In this document: piece by piece, positions 17,633-25,918 of the stretch
Layout of the letters: every line of letters starts with the position of its first letter
Position numbering within the stretch: position 1 is the stretch's first letter
Assembly (NCBI RefSeq): GCF_002973525.1
Contig: NZ_PVEN01000007.1
Location: forward strand, 124,001-188,000
Reading direction: 5' to 3'
Length of the DNA: 64,000 nucleotides
DNA from: Paraburkholderia sp. BL21I4N1
Lineage (GTDB): Bacteria; Pseudomonadota; Gammaproteobacteria; Burkholderiales; Burkholderiaceae
Notes under the pieces: generated by a model
Told to the model about the DNA's origin: nothing
Database searches by the model: none
Seen by the model: only the letters and a program-made list of their open reading frames with translations
Made by a program: the position numbers and the translations under genes

Positions 17633-18808
17633 ATGGCAACCCCGTCAAATTTTGTCGATCTGCAGGCCGGTTTTTATAATGCGCTGGCTCAAGGCCTTGG
17701 CTATAGCAATCAGGATCCGTTCCAGATTATTCAACCCTCGCCGCCGCTCACGGGAGGCGACGACGCTGACGAACTGCTCTGGGCGTATCTGAACAATTTG
17801 CCGGTCGCTTCATTGACCCAGAACACACAGTTTTCAGGTGGAAATCAATTTCTCGCCGATTATCAAGGCGTCATGTCCGCTTTGCAGTCGGCGCCCAATA
17901 ACTTCCAGTCGACCATCGGACCGGCCTGCTGGGCGGCCTACCAGCAGGCGCTGAAAGACCACGAAGTCAAAACCGGCGCCGTCGCGTTTCGTAACTGGGC
18001 GCTTTACTGCCAGCCGTGTTCCGCTAACGCCACGTCGGGCGCATCCGCGCTGGCCGCCGCCATGCTCGATCCGATTTTTGCGGCGCAGATGAACGTGACG
18101 CCGTACAAACCGGTGGGCGACGAACCCGTCACGTTTTCGCCGGGCTACTCGAAGATGCTCACGTTGCTGAAAAAGGCACCGAGCCGTTCGTTCGAAGTGA
18201 GCGCGAGCAATTGGCAGACCGACGTCTCGAAGACGTGGACCCACGGCTCCACCTCGGGCTTCTTCGGTTTGTGGGGCGGCAGCAGTTCGTCGTCGTCGAT
18301 CAGCGAGAAATTCGCGTCGGGCGGCGTGTCGGTCAAAGCCTCGTTCGACAACGTGCTGCCGTTCAACGCCACACCGGGCGACTGGTACAGTTCCTCGGCG
18401 TTCGGCATGGCGTTCAACAACCCCGGAAAGGCGCCGTGGACGTCGAACAACCCGATTACCTGGGAGACGACCTTCGGCAAGAACGGCAACATGCAACGGT
18501 TCGCTTCGAGCCTGCTGATCGCCAACAAGATGAACATATCGGTAATTTCAGCAGCGCAGTACAGCCAGGAGGAGCAAAGCCAGATTCAGAGCAATCAGGG
18601 CAACGGCCTGTGGCCGTTCTATAGCTCCGGCAGTTCGGGCGGTTCCAGCACGAGTGCTTCGTTCGACAAAGACGGGCGCATGACGGTGACCATCACGAGT
18701 AAACCCAACGTGCCGATCGTGATCGGCTGCATCGTGCTGACGGCGGCCCAATACCTTGGCCATGAAGCGCTGGCATCGAAGCGCTTGATCGAGGAGTTCT
18801 ACAGCTAA
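17633..18808 (+). CDS. Uncharacterised protein, first of a tandem paralogous pair
   Basis: A 391-residue protein of unknown family without signal peptide. It shares a start (FVDLQ), an N-terminal block (LT..D....LW.YLN..P) and most of its C-terminal 130 residues with the protein encoded 127 nt downstream; by eye roughly two in five of those C-terminal positions are identical. Shared landmarks are DWY.SSA, TTFG.NGNMQ.F, G.WP.Y and NVPIVI....L.AAQYLG. This copy has an extra segment of about 60 residues at 95-155 with a YCQPC cysteine pair, and a six-Ser run near residue 220. No catalytic motif is evident. AGAGG lies 6 nt upstream of the ATG. Confidence 0.7.
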   Translation: MATPSNFVDLQAGFYNALAQGLGYSNQDPFQIIQPSPPLTGGDDADELLWAYLNNLPVASLTQNTQFSGGNQFLADYQGVMSALQSAPNNFQSTIGPACWAAYQQALKDHEVKTGAVAFRNWALYCQPCSANATSGASALAAAMLDPIFAAQMNVTPYKPVGDEPVTFSPGYSKMLTLLKKAPSRSFEVSASNWQTDVSKTWTHGSTSGFFGLWGGSSSSSSISEKFASGGVSVKASFDNVLPFNATPGDWYSSSAFGMAFNNPGKAPWTSNNPITWETTFGKNGNMQRFASSLLIANKMNISVISAAQYSQEEQSQIQSNQGNGLWPFYSSGSSGGSSTSASFDKDGRMTVTITSKPNVPIVIGCIVLTAAQYLGHEALASKRLIEEFYS

Positions 18809-18836
18809 CACTAGCCGCTGGCCGTCTCACGGTCTC

Positions 18837-18871
18837 GGTATGCCCGCCGTGGCGATTGCGGCGGGCATGCC
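18837..18871. other. Intergenic hairpin between the paralogous genes
   Basis: A 13-bp stem (one G-T wobble) with a 9-nt loop; the inner 9 bp TGCCCGCCG/CGGCGGGCA are perfect. No T-tract follows, so it is more likely an mRNA stabilising or partial-termination hairpin between the two genes than a full terminator. Confidence 0.45.
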
Positions 18872-18935
18872 GTATGGCATCGCACGGGATCCTGGCGGTT
18901 CCCGTGTTTTTTCCGAACAGGCGAGGGGAGCAATC

Positions 18936-19841
18936 ATGACGTCGTTTGTCGATCTACAACAGCAGTTTGCCCAAACCGAGTTTGCTGCGATTGGCATCGA
19001 TCCCAGTCGAGGGCAGGTGTTGCAGCCGGCTGCGGCGTTGACCGCGGACGATAACGTTTTGTGGTCGTACCTGAATACGATTCCCGGGGCGCCACCGATT
19101 TTCCAGACTCCTGGCGGTGGCAGCAGCGAGACCTTTTTCGAAGCGTATTCGGCTTTGATCAACTCGCTGATCGCCGGGACCAATCCACTCGATCCGATCA
19201 AGGCTGCGAAACAACGCCTGGCTACCTGGGGGGACAAACCCCCAACCTGGAGCGTTGGGGTTGCCGGGCTGGCCCGTCAACTCCATTCCGCCTCGACGAT
19301 CAATTTTGGTTTTTCCAATGATGCCGTTGCCGACCCGGCATTCTGGGGGCTGTGGAGCAATAGTGCACCGGCATCCGGACCGAGCGTCTCGTTCGCCTCG
19401 GGCAACGTGTCGGGGCAGTTCAAATTCAAGAACGCGTTGCTGTTTGCGCCGACGCCATCGGACTGGTACGTATCGTCCGCGCTTTCGCTGGCGCATGCCA
19501 CGAAGACAGGGCATCCGTGGGATCCCGATTCGCCGATCAACTGGCAGACGACCTTCGGTCCGAACGGAAATATGCAGTCGTTCGTGGGCGGTCTGTACGT
19601 CGTGTCCGGCCTGAATATTCAGTTCACATCGAGCGCGGCATTCAGTAAGGCCGATCAGCGCGCCATCAGTGAGGCCGGGGCTCAGGGGATGTGGCCGTAC
19701 TATCTCGGCATGAGTAGCGCTATTACCAAGGTGCAGTTCGTTCCTCAAGGCCAGATGACAGCTTCCGTTATTAGCGGAGCGAATGTGCCTATCGTTATCG
19801 CGGCATCGGTGTTGTCTGCGGCGCAGTATTTGGGGGGATGA
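18936..19841 (+). CDS. Uncharacterised protein, second of a tandem paralogous pair
   Basis: A 301-residue paralogue of the preceding protein. It starts MTSFVDLQQQF; the ATG at 18936 has AGGGGAG 5 nt upstream, while the longer frame has no ribosome site. It lacks the cysteine-containing insert of its partner. The conserved C-terminal core is rich in aromatic and polar residues and ends in a hydrophobic strand (NVPIVIAASVLSAAQYLGG). There is no signal peptide and no membrane helix. Co-linear position, same strand and a shared core suggest a duplication and possibly a heteromeric product. Function unknown. Confidence 0.7.
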   Translation: MTSFVDLQQQFAQTEFAAIGIDPSRGQVLQPAAALTADDNVLWSYLNTIPGAPPIFQTPGGGSSETFFEAYSALINSLIAGTNPLDPIKAAKQRLATWGDKPPTWSVGVAGLARQLHSASTINFGFSNDAVADPAFWGLWSNSAPASGPSVSFASGNVSGQFKFKNALLFAPTPSDWYVSSALSLAHATKTGHPWDPDSPINWQTTFGPNGNMQSFVGGLYVVSGLNIQFTSSAAFSKADQRAISEAGAQGMWPYYLGMSSAITKVQFVPQGQMTASVISGANVPIVIAASVLSAAQYLGG

Positions 19842-19852
19842 CGACGCTGTTG

Positions 19853-19872
19853 ATGGGGGCTGCTGCCCCCAT
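19853..19872 (+). terminator. GC-rich hairpin after the paralogous pair
   Basis: Stem ATGGGGGC / GCCCCCAT (8 bp) with a TGCT loop, starting 12 nt after the stop codon and followed by TTT. This suits a short intrinsic terminator. The remaining bases up to 20267 show no supported gene. Confidence 0.6.
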
Positions 19873-20267
19873 TTGGCTGGGCGATTAAAAGACACTTGGA
19901 GCTACGATTATTTTCCGCGCGTCGAGGTCAGTGTTTGCCATCCACTTTGAACCGCCGTCTCAGCGGTCAAGGCTAGAACATCGTCCAGGGCAGGCCCGTT
20001 ATTGTCAGCAGTATGCGCAGGCAGATTGGGAAAATCGGCGGCAATCTGAAATATTTTCCTCCGACCGAACTGCGGTGCGTGAAGTACCAGCGCGTTCGCA
20101 GTTAGCGGGCAGCGTAAAGGGCCATGTCGTATTCGGTAACGTCATCGCGACTGAACCGAAAGACTTCTATCTGGCGCGCGTCGTCGCCCTCGATATGTCC
20201 GCACTGTCCGTGCTGGATGTATTCTCGACTCCAAGACCACTCTGCCGGGTAATCGATGATCTTACGG

Positions 20268-20645
20268 TTATGGCTGCGAGCTTCGCAGCACCGCTCGCGA
20301 GATTGCGTCGAGAAGATCCGCGGCCACGAACGGCTTACTGAGTAGTTCGTCGCCGCCGGCACGGGTGACTGCGTTTCGCGTGGCAGGTCCGTCGTGCGAA
20401 GTAATGAAAACAACTGGAGGACGCGGGCGAACAAGTTGTTCATAAAGCCGCGGCCCGGATACGCCGGGAAGTTGAACGTCCAGTACCAGGCAGTAAGGAA
20501 CGCGCGGATCATTCACGCTAGTGAATGCCTCAGTACTCTCGAACGCCAGTATCTCGAATCCGGATACGCGGAGCAGTCGTTGCAAAGCGCGGCGCATACC
20601 TGCGTCGTCTTCGATAACTATGATCAACTGCTCGGTATCCTTCAT
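20268..20645 (-). CDS. Orphan single-domain response regulator (receiver only)
   Basis: A 125-residue CheY-like receiver with acidic pocket E12-D13-D14, phospho-acceptor D56 (LVLDVQLPG), Ser83 switch position (ITSHD) and K104 (SKPF). There is no output domain. Receiver sequence style (FixJ/NtrC-like FESTEAF, SGPRLYEQL) resembles that of FixJ-type regulators, so it may compete for or relay phosphate from the sensor kinase encoded at 42.6-44.6 kb; this is inference. It starts about 50 nt downstream of a copy of the 40-bp island motif, implying control by that regulon. The 426-nt gap on its 3' side holds no supported gene. Confidence 0.85.
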   Translation of the reverse strand: MKDTEQLIIVIEDDAGMRRALQRLLRVSGFEILAFESTEAFTSVNDPRVPYCLVLDVQLPGVSGPRLYEQLVRPRPPVVFITSHDGPATRNAVTRAGGDELLSKPFVAADLLDAISRAVLRSSQP

Positions 20646-20694
20646 CGCTCGTCAATGTCCTATATCTGATTGTCGTGCGATGCGTTGTTCGACA

Positions 20695-20734
20695 CTATCG
20701 GGGGAAAGGGCAATGCAATTGCCCTGAAGGGCAA
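20695..20734 (-). promoter_or_regulatory. Island motif, copy A (upstream of orphan receiver gene)
   Basis: Plus-strand order: 13-nt box CTATCGGGGGAAA (20695-20707), GGGCAA (20708), 5 nt, TTGCCC (20719), 4 nt, GGGCAA (20729-20734). The last two half-sites lie in a perfect 13-bp inverted repeat. The box end points towards the receiver gene, 50 nt away. Half-sites are spaced 11 and 10 bp, about one helical turn. Confidence 0.75.
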
Positions 20735-20816
20735 TTGCATTCAAGCCCCACGTCAGGCATGAGCGAGACGCGCGTCTTTACCGCAGCCTGGCTAAATTGG
20801 CTAAACGGTATTCAGG

Positions 20817-22001
20817 TCACTTTTGCGAAGAAAACCACTTTCCATAGATCTGTTCGTAGGTCCCGTCTTCGTACATGGCGAGAAGCGTTTCGTTAATGGA
20901 TTTGCGCAACGCACTTCCATTGGCTACGGCGATACCGTATTTCTCGGGTCTGAATAGCGGTCCCACTACGATCAGTTCACCGTTACCGCGTCGCGCGGCC
21001 CAGTACCGAAGGGTAGGGGCGTCGTAGACAATAGCTTGCACGTCTCCCTGCGTCAGAAGTCTGAATCCTTCGTCTGCGGTGTGCACGCTGAGAAAGGACA
21101 GGCCGCGATGAGTGAGATAGTCTGCGGCGACGGTTCCCGGCACCGTGCCAATCTTCTTCCCGGGCAGGTCGTCTGGACCGTGAATGTTCGATTGCAGGCG
21201 CGCAACGGTTTGCGATGATGTGACTGTCGCGGTGAACTGTGCGATCAACACAACGCCAATAAGCCACATCGCCGGCACCAGAATGCGTTTCCCTACACCT
21301 GGCGCGTCGCGCTCGCCGTGCTCGCCGGTGGCGATAATGAGCATGGTTACCCAAATGCCTTCGCCGAGTGCCCGCCAATAGGGTTTGCAAAAAGCGGGGT
21401 CACGCCTACGCTCGGAGAGCAATACCAGGTTGGCCAGCACAAGGACAATCGCACTCGCGATGGCGACGAACTGGAGCAGCGCCAACCACGGAATCGCCAG
21501 GACACTGCTCATGAGCGAGCTTTCGCTTTGCGCCCGGACCATGATCTGCAGGCCGGAGTCGAAATAGGGGAGAGAGAAGTCTACTTTCGTCTCGCGTTCC
21601 GGGGTCATGGTGATCGCCGCTATTGCGACGTCGGCACTGCCTTGTTGCAGCGCGGTCAATAAGGCTGGCTGGTCTGGCAGGACCATCCAGGTGAATTCGG
21701 TATGCATGCGACGCGCCATTTCGTTCCAGAGATCAATGCTGAAGCCTTCCGGCGTTGCCGCCTGGGGAAGTACAAAGGGAGCAACCGCAGCAATCGCCAC
21801 TCGCAGTGGACTGCTCACTCGGTTCGAGGCCGAGGTTGCCGGTTGCACGCCGTCCGCGACCCGGACGATTCCTGCGTGGCCGGTCAGGCTGTCTTGCGGC
21901 AACGGCAACGGCAACGGCGAAGGCAGGGAGGCAGCGCACAGCGTTGTCGACGTTAGCGCGAGACACACCTGCACGACGAGTCGAGAAATTCTCCCGTTCA
22001 T
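20817..22001 (-). CDS. Ionotropic glutamate receptor-like channel/binding protein
   Basis: A 394-residue protein with the S1-TM-pore-TM-S2 architecture of bacterial GluR0. It has a signal peptide, the first binding lobe (about residues 65-160, with FSIDLWNEMARR and AAITMTPERETKVDFS), TM1 (about 172-197), a re-entrant pore segment and TM2 (about 240-265, MWLIGVVLIAQFTATVTSS, close to GluR0), then the second lobe to the C-terminus. The pore reads IATGEHGERDAP where potassium-selective GluR0 has TVGYGD, so selectivity is unclear. It could be a ligand-gated channel or a sensor. The start at 22001 has GGGAGA 6 nt upstream. It follows the DUF2252 gene by 81 nt, probably in one transcript. Confidence 0.8.
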   Translation of the reverse strand: MNGRISRLVVQVCLALTSTTLCAASLPSPLPLPLPQDSLTGHAGIVRVADGVQPATSASNRVSSPLRVAIAAVAPFVLPQAATPEGFSIDLWNEMARRMHTEFTWMVLPDQPALLTALQQGSADVAIAAITMTPERETKVDFSLPYFDSGLQIMVRAQSESSLMSSVLAIPWLALLQFVAIASAIVLVLANLVLLSERRRDPAFCKPYWRALGEGIWVTMLIIATGEHGERDAPGVGKRILVPAMWLIGVVLIAQFTATVTSSQTVARLQSNIHGPDDLPGKKIGTVPGTVAADYLTHRGLSFLSVHTADEGFRLLTQGDVQAIVYDAPTLRYWAARRGNGELIVVGPLFRPEKYGIAVANGSALRKSINETLLAMYEDGTYEQIYGKWFSSQK

Positions 22002-22082
22002 CGCGTCTCTCCCGGATTGGGTGACGGGCCGCACCGACCTCGCGCGGATAACGGATCGAAATGGTGTGCGTCGTTCACCCCT

Positions 22083-23495
22083 TCACACGCGAAAATCCGC
22101 CGCCATGTCTTCGTCACTGCGCGCTTCCAGTTTGCCCGCTCGGCACGCGCGCATGAAGGTGTCGTAGTCCTTCTGGTTCTGCGCGGCGTACGCGAACGCG
22201 TACTTCGCGAGCGCTTCTGCAAAGCGGCCACCGTTGCCCAGATAGGCCGCGATTTCGATCGCCTTTCCGGCTGCCTTGGCATGGGCTCGCGCAAGCGCCC
22301 AACCGCAGATGCGCGCGTAACCCTCGAGAATCGTGCTGTTCATCCTCTCGACTTCCGCCGCTATCTTCATGTCGCGCAATTGGCGAAAATAGAAGTAGCG
22401 GCCGGCTGGTCCCGTGGTCCAGCCAAGAAAGGAGTCACTCGCGGCTTGCAGCAGGCGCTGACCGTTGACCACGCGTTCGCCCTCGTGAGCCGGATTGTCG
22501 GCGTCGAAATAGCGCGCGATGACCGACTGGCGCGCCTCCTTGACCTGCAGGAAGAGCGGCTTGCCGTGGCTGTCGATAAACAGCATCACCAGACAGAACG
22601 TACCGACACTGCCCACGCCGACAACCTTGAAGGCGATATCCTGAAGCTCGAACTGCGCGATGAGTTGCCGGCGCTCCGGTGCAATAGTCATCAGATAGCT
22701 GTCGAATGCGGCAGCGAGCTTGCCTTTCCATTCGTCGGTATCCGACCATTTTTGCTCATCGCCAAGCAACGAGTTGGGGCCACCTGGATGAAACAGAGCG
22801 GGTGGCGCGTCCTGAATCGTCCAGCGGCCATTGTTCTCGGTGGCCATTTTCCCCAGCATGCTTTCATGCGTGCGACCCGCCGCTTTCTCCATGGCCCGAC
22901 GGACCAGTTGCCGCCCTTCGCTGGTGGCGGCGGCGTCGATCATCCGCTCGAACGTGACGATCTCATGCCAGAGTTCAAGCGCGCTGCATTCGGCGTAGTT
23001 ATGCATCCGGTCACGGTATTCCTGCATGGCGGTCGTGACGATATCGTCGATGCTTCCCCGGTCTATACCCATGTGTTCGCCGGCAACCGCGAAACTCGCG
23101 GCGAGCCGCTTGACATCCCATTCCCATGGGCCAACCGCGACTTCGTCGAAATCGTTGAGATCGAAGATCAACTGTCGCTCGGGTGTCGCGAAGCCGCCAA
23201 AATTCATCAGATGGGCATCGCCACAAATGGGAAACCTGATCCCCGAACAGGCCGTTCCCGAAAGATCGTGAGCCTGGAGAATCGCGCTGCCGCGATAGAA
23301 CGTAAAGGGCGACACGGACATCCGTCCGTAGCGCAACGGGACAAGCGCGTCAACGCGACCCGCGCTGTTTTCCCTTAACAACTGGACGGGGTCCCGATCG
23401 ACGTTTCCGATCATGGCATTCTGTGAGCGCGGCGAACGTTCCCGTGCGAGTTTTCCGGCTTCCTGCCGCTCACTGATGGTCTGGACTGTGGCCAT
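22083..23495 (-). CDS. DUF2252 family protein
   Basis: A 470-residue DUF2252 protein, a family with a kinase-like fold but no established reaction. Characteristic segments are FYRGSA, the phosphotransferase-like GDAHLMNFGGF (about residues 92-102) and DLNDFDEVAVGPWEWDVKRLA (about 111-131), followed by the late FLQVKEA and GWALARAHA. These resemble the catalytic and metal loops of aminoglycoside-phosphotransferase relatives. It is cytoplasmic with no signal. It is the first gene of a unit that continues into the channel-like gene and has a degenerate island motif 52 nt upstream. Confidence 0.88.
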   Translation of the reverse strand: MATVQTISERQEAGKLARERSPRSQNAMIGNVDRDPVQLLRENSAGRVDALVPLRYGRMSVSPFTFYRGSAILQAHDLSGTACSGIRFPICGDAHLMNFGGFATPERQLIFDLNDFDEVAVGPWEWDVKRLAASFAVAGEHMGIDRGSIDDIVTTAMQEYRDRMHNYAECSALELWHEIVTFERMIDAAATSEGRQLVRRAMEKAAGRTHESMLGKMATENNGRWTIQDAPPALFHPGGPNSLLGDEQKWSDTDEWKGKLAAAFDSYLMTIAPERRQLIAQFELQDIAFKVVGVGSVGTFCLVMLFIDSHGKPLFLQVKEARQSVIARYFDADNPAHEGERVVNGQRLLQAASDSFLGWTTGPAGRYFYFRQLRDMKIAAEVERMNSTILEGYARICGWALARAHAKAAGKAIEIAAYLGNGGRFAEALAKYAFAYAAQNQKDYDTFMRACRAGKLEARSDEDMAADFRV

Positions 23496-23546
23496 GTTGC
23501 GCTCCTCTTCGGGTTCGGATAATGCCGTGCGTGCCGCCTTTCGATG

Positions 23547-23577
23547 CTATTGGGGTTTTGGGGCAACGTGATTGTGC
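23547..23577 (-). promoter_or_regulatory. Island motif, degenerate copy E (upstream of DUF2252 gene)
   Basis: CTATTGGGGTTTT (23547-23559), then GGGCAA (23561-23566) after one extra base, 5 nt, and TTGTGC (23572-23577) in place of TTGCCC; the third half-site is missing. Orientation and distance to the gene (52 nt) match copy A. Weaker evidence than the four full copies. Confidence 0.45.
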
Positions 23578-23586
23578 TTCGCGAAG

Positions 23587-24354
23587 TCAAGGTTTAGGCA
23601 GCGACTGCGCGGTGCTGATCAGGTTTTGTGGTATGACCCGTATGATCCCGTTGCGCGGGCTGTCTATGTCCGCGATCAACATGAACGAGAGAGAGATGGT
23701 GACAGGCATGATCAGCAGAAGGCGGCCTTTTCCTTGCGAATTTTCCGCGCCATAACCGACCAGCATATTGGCCAGCGTGCCGATTAAGATCAGCAATACC
23801 CATGCTGCCAGGGGCACCCGGTTCCACCATGCAGCTTGGGTGTAGCCCTGCGTGTTGAGCACGTCGTTCATGCCCGCCACGGCGAGAGCCGTGACAGGAT
23901 TCGGCTGCGTCTGCGCGGCGCTTCCCGCCATGCGCCATAACCTGTTCTGCAAATTTGCCGTAGCCACGTTAATCTGCTTGATGCCTTGTTCGTCGCGTGT
24001 CTGATAAAACGCAATGCGGAGGTCCAGATAGCGCGCGAGGTCGGCACGAATCTGAGTTCCTGCACCGGCCGGAAGCAGATCGGCCCGAACGAATTCCGTG
24101 CCGATCGCATTGGCTTCTTCCTCTTCATAATTTTTTCGCTGATCGTAGCGGTTCACCGCCATCGACAGGCTGAACCCGATCACCAGCGCGAGTAGTGTCA
24201 ACGTAGCGGACTGAACGAGTTTGAAATCGTCTTTTGACTCGTCGTTGATCGGGAAGCGCGGTCGGAGTATCGCAGCGCCGATCCAGCCTGCCAGTGACAT
24301 CAGCACGAACGCCACGAAGAACAGAATGATTGGATGTCTGAAGAGTTGTTCCAT
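23587..24354 (-). CDS. Bestrophin-like DUF4239 membrane protein
   Basis: A 255-residue inner-membrane protein with two N-terminal helices (IILFFVAFVLMSLAGWIGAAIL and SATLTLLALVIGFSLSMAVN) and two C-terminal helices (about residues 185-232). The central region carries the family block RYDQRKNYEEEEANAIGTE. DUF4239 proteins are distantly bestrophin-like and suspected to be channels, but none of their substrates is established. The start at 24354 (MEQLFRHP) is preferred over an in-frame codon six residues earlier. It sits between DUF2252 and DUF2092 genes on the same strand. Confidence 0.82.
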   Translation of the reverse strand: MEQLFRHPIILFFVAFVLMSLAGWIGAAILRPRFPINDESKDDFKLVQSATLTLLALVIGFSLSMAVNRYDQRKNYEEEEANAIGTEFVRADLLPAGAGTQIRADLARYLDLRIAFYQTRDEQGIKQINVATANLQNRLWRMAGSAAQTQPNPVTALAVAGMNDVLNTQGYTQAAWWNRVPLAAWVLLILIGTLANMLVGYGAENSQGKGRLLLIMPVTISLSFMLIADIDSPRNGIIRVIPQNLISTAQSLPKP

Positions 24355-24472
24355 GCATCCCTCGAATGTCAAACCTTTCGCTGGCGGACTCCGCGTCGTG
24401 TGCAGCTAGCGCAGTGGCGACTTCCAACGTTTTTTTCAGTCACGCCGTTCGATACGTCGGCTGCACAATGCG

Positions 24473-24955
24473 TCAATACGGAGCATTGACGACGATATAT
24501 TGCGAGCCCTGCGGCTGGTACCAGCTACTACCGCAGTGCTGGTAGATCATGCCTCCGTAGTTGACCGGCGCGCAATTCGGCGGCACCGAGCGCACGATCG
24601 ACCCGACTACCGCTGACGTAACGGCGACTGTCGCCGTAACGGCAGCCGCGGTAGCCACCGGATGATAGTCGTCGTCCCAGCCACCGCGATGGTCGTTCAC
24701 GTTGACATTGACGTCGCGATTGACGTTGACGTTGTTCACGCTGGTGTTGCGGACGTTGCGGGTGCGGGCGTCCGCGTGCGTACTGTTCAATTGCGCACCA
24801 CCGGCTCGAGGGCCGCCGCCACCGCCGCCCCGCGCACCTCGCTCGACATGGCCGGCTCCGCGCCCAGCCGCTTCGGCTTGAGGGAGCAGGGCCGGGCTGG
24901 CACTTGTGCCGGCAAGGAGCAGCAAAGCCAGGCAATGAACAAATGGAGGCCTCAT
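24473..24955 (-). CDS. Secreted Gly/Asn-rich protein with C-terminal PY motif
   Basis: A 160-residue exported protein. It has a signal peptide (about 29 residues), a Gly/Arg-rich stretch (31-53), alternating Asn-Val repeats (68-88), a hydrophobic Ala/Val/Thr segment (101-121) that may lodge in a membrane, and a C-terminal domain with two Cys (128, 141) and aromatic residues ending VVNAPY. This arrangement is common in small periplasmic proteins found beside DUF2092 genes; no function is known. Its ribosome site (AAGGAG) is formed by the last codons of the upstream DUF2092 gene, whose stop lies 3 nt before this ATG, so the pair is coupled. Confidence 0.78.
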   Translation of the reverse strand: MRPPFVHCLALLLLAGTSASPALLPQAEAAGRGAGHVERGARGGGGGGPRAGGAQLNSTHADARTRNVRNTSVNNVNVNRDVNVNVNDHRGGWDDDYHPVATAAAVTATVAVTSAVVGSIVRSVPPNCAPVNYGGMIYQHCGSSWYQPQGSQYIVVNAPY

Positions 24956-24958
24956 GAT

Positions 24959-25741
24959 CTACTCCTTCTTGCCGGCAACCGGAACGAGTTCGATCTTCTT
25001 CGCGCCTTTCGGTGACTGGAACGTGAACACGGAATCCTTGAATGCCGGTGAAGTCGTCCACTCCACGATAGAGATCGACTGCGGTCGCGCTTCGTCATCC
25101 CGCCGCGTGATCACGAGTTTGCGCGGCAAAGGCTTTTCGCCTGTGGTAATCCAGATTTGCCAGTCGACGCCTTTTTGCCGGAATGCGTAGTGATCGCATA
25201 TGTCCCGCCCGACGAAGTCCTGGCCAGCGAACATCGCGGACTCAAACTGGTCGGTCGGCGCATCGGCTGTACCCCAGATGAACAGATCTGCAAGGGGAAA
25301 CTCCACGGCGTAGCGCACACGCAACTGTTCGATCAGGGCGGACAGGTTGCCGTCGAAGGCAACACTTGAATAGAACTTTTGTTGAGGCGAATAAAGGACC
25401 GCGGTTTTGCCGTTATAAATAATTTCGCGCTCGCTTCGAGAACTCACCATCAGCGCACGAATCCGATCGGGTCGTTCGACGAAAAGCGTTGCCATCGCCG
25501 TATGCTGAAGTTTTTCGCCGTCGTCAAGAACGCGTTCGCCTGTCAGGTCGATGGATACGCTAAAGCGCTTGAGTGACTGTAGATACGAGCCCATTTTCTG
25601 AAGCGCCTGGACAGCGGCTGGATCGACGTTGGTCGCGGCGCTATTCGCCTCGCTGGCCGGGGCGGCCTGAGCCCAGACGCCGGGTGTGACTGCGAAGAGC
25701 GTTCCGGCCACGGCGACAACGGCGAAAACGTTTCTTGTCAT
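24959..25741 (-). CDS. DUF2092 periplasmic protein
   Basis: A 260-residue exported protein with a signal peptide ending VWAQA. It has the DUF2092 body: VDPAAVQALQKMGSYL, then a LolA/outer-membrane-lipoprotein-carrier-like half-barrel with FVERPDRIRALM and a late PLPRKLVITRR. It probably binds a lipid or hydrophobic ligand in the periplasm, by analogy with LolA-like folds. The start at 25741 has GGGAGAG 5 nt upstream. It heads a minus-strand unit with the secreted Asn-rich protein and perhaps the DUF4239 gene. Motif copy B lies 138 nt upstream but points the other way. Confidence 0.83.
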   Translation of the reverse strand: MTRNVFAVVAVAGTLFAVTPGVWAQAAPASEANSAATNVDPAAVQALQKMGSYLQSLKRFSVSIDLTGERVLDDGEKLQHTAMATLFVERPDRIRALMVSSRSEREIIYNGKTAVLYSPQQKFYSSVAFDGNLSALIEQLRVRYAVEFPLADLFIWGTADAPTDQFESAMFAGQDFVGRDICDHYAFRQKGVDWQIWITTGEKPLPRKLVITRRDDEARPQSISIVEWTTSPAFKDSVFTFQSPKGAKKIELVPVAGKKE

Positions 25742-25878
25742 CGTGCTCTCCCGAGTGTGAGGGACGTGCGCTCGCATCTAAACGGGTAGTGGCGGCAACG
25801 CTGCCGTGCGGCGCCGCGCGATACCTGCGAACTTAATGTAGCCACCATTTTGGCCAAAATAAAGGACTCAATTCGATG

Positions 25879-25918
25879 TTGCCCCTCGGGGCAACCAGAT
25901 TGCCCGAAGTACCTATGG
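25879..25918 (+). promoter_or_regulatory. Island motif, copy B (upstream of the SPFH/ATPase operon)
   Basis: The same 40-bp motif in reverse orientation: TTGCCC (25879), 4 nt, GGGCAA (25889), 5 nt, TTGCCC (25900), then box GAAGTACCTATGG (25906-25918), the complement of CCATAGGTACTTC. The box end points to the plus-strand operon starting at 26164. It lies in a 422-nt divergent spacer that otherwise contains no supported gene. Confidence 0.72.

Noticed and set aside
20102..20267. Minus-strand stretch beyond the receiver gene that reads like protein
   Set aside because: The only open frame reaches into the receiver gene in another phase and has no start of its own; possibly a decayed fragment, but not enough to annotate.
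19931..20341. Plus-strand 136-codon frame between the paralogous pair and the receiver gene
   Set aside because: Runs over the end of the receiver gene, has no ribosome site and no family pattern.
20695..20734. Island motif read as an intrinsic terminator
   Set aside because: The hairpin has no T-tract and all copies lie upstream of genes, several in divergent or long spacers.
20695..20734. Island motif read as a sigma-54 promoter
   Set aside because: A GG-N10-GC pattern can be found in copy A only; it is not kept in copies B, C and D and points away from the genes.
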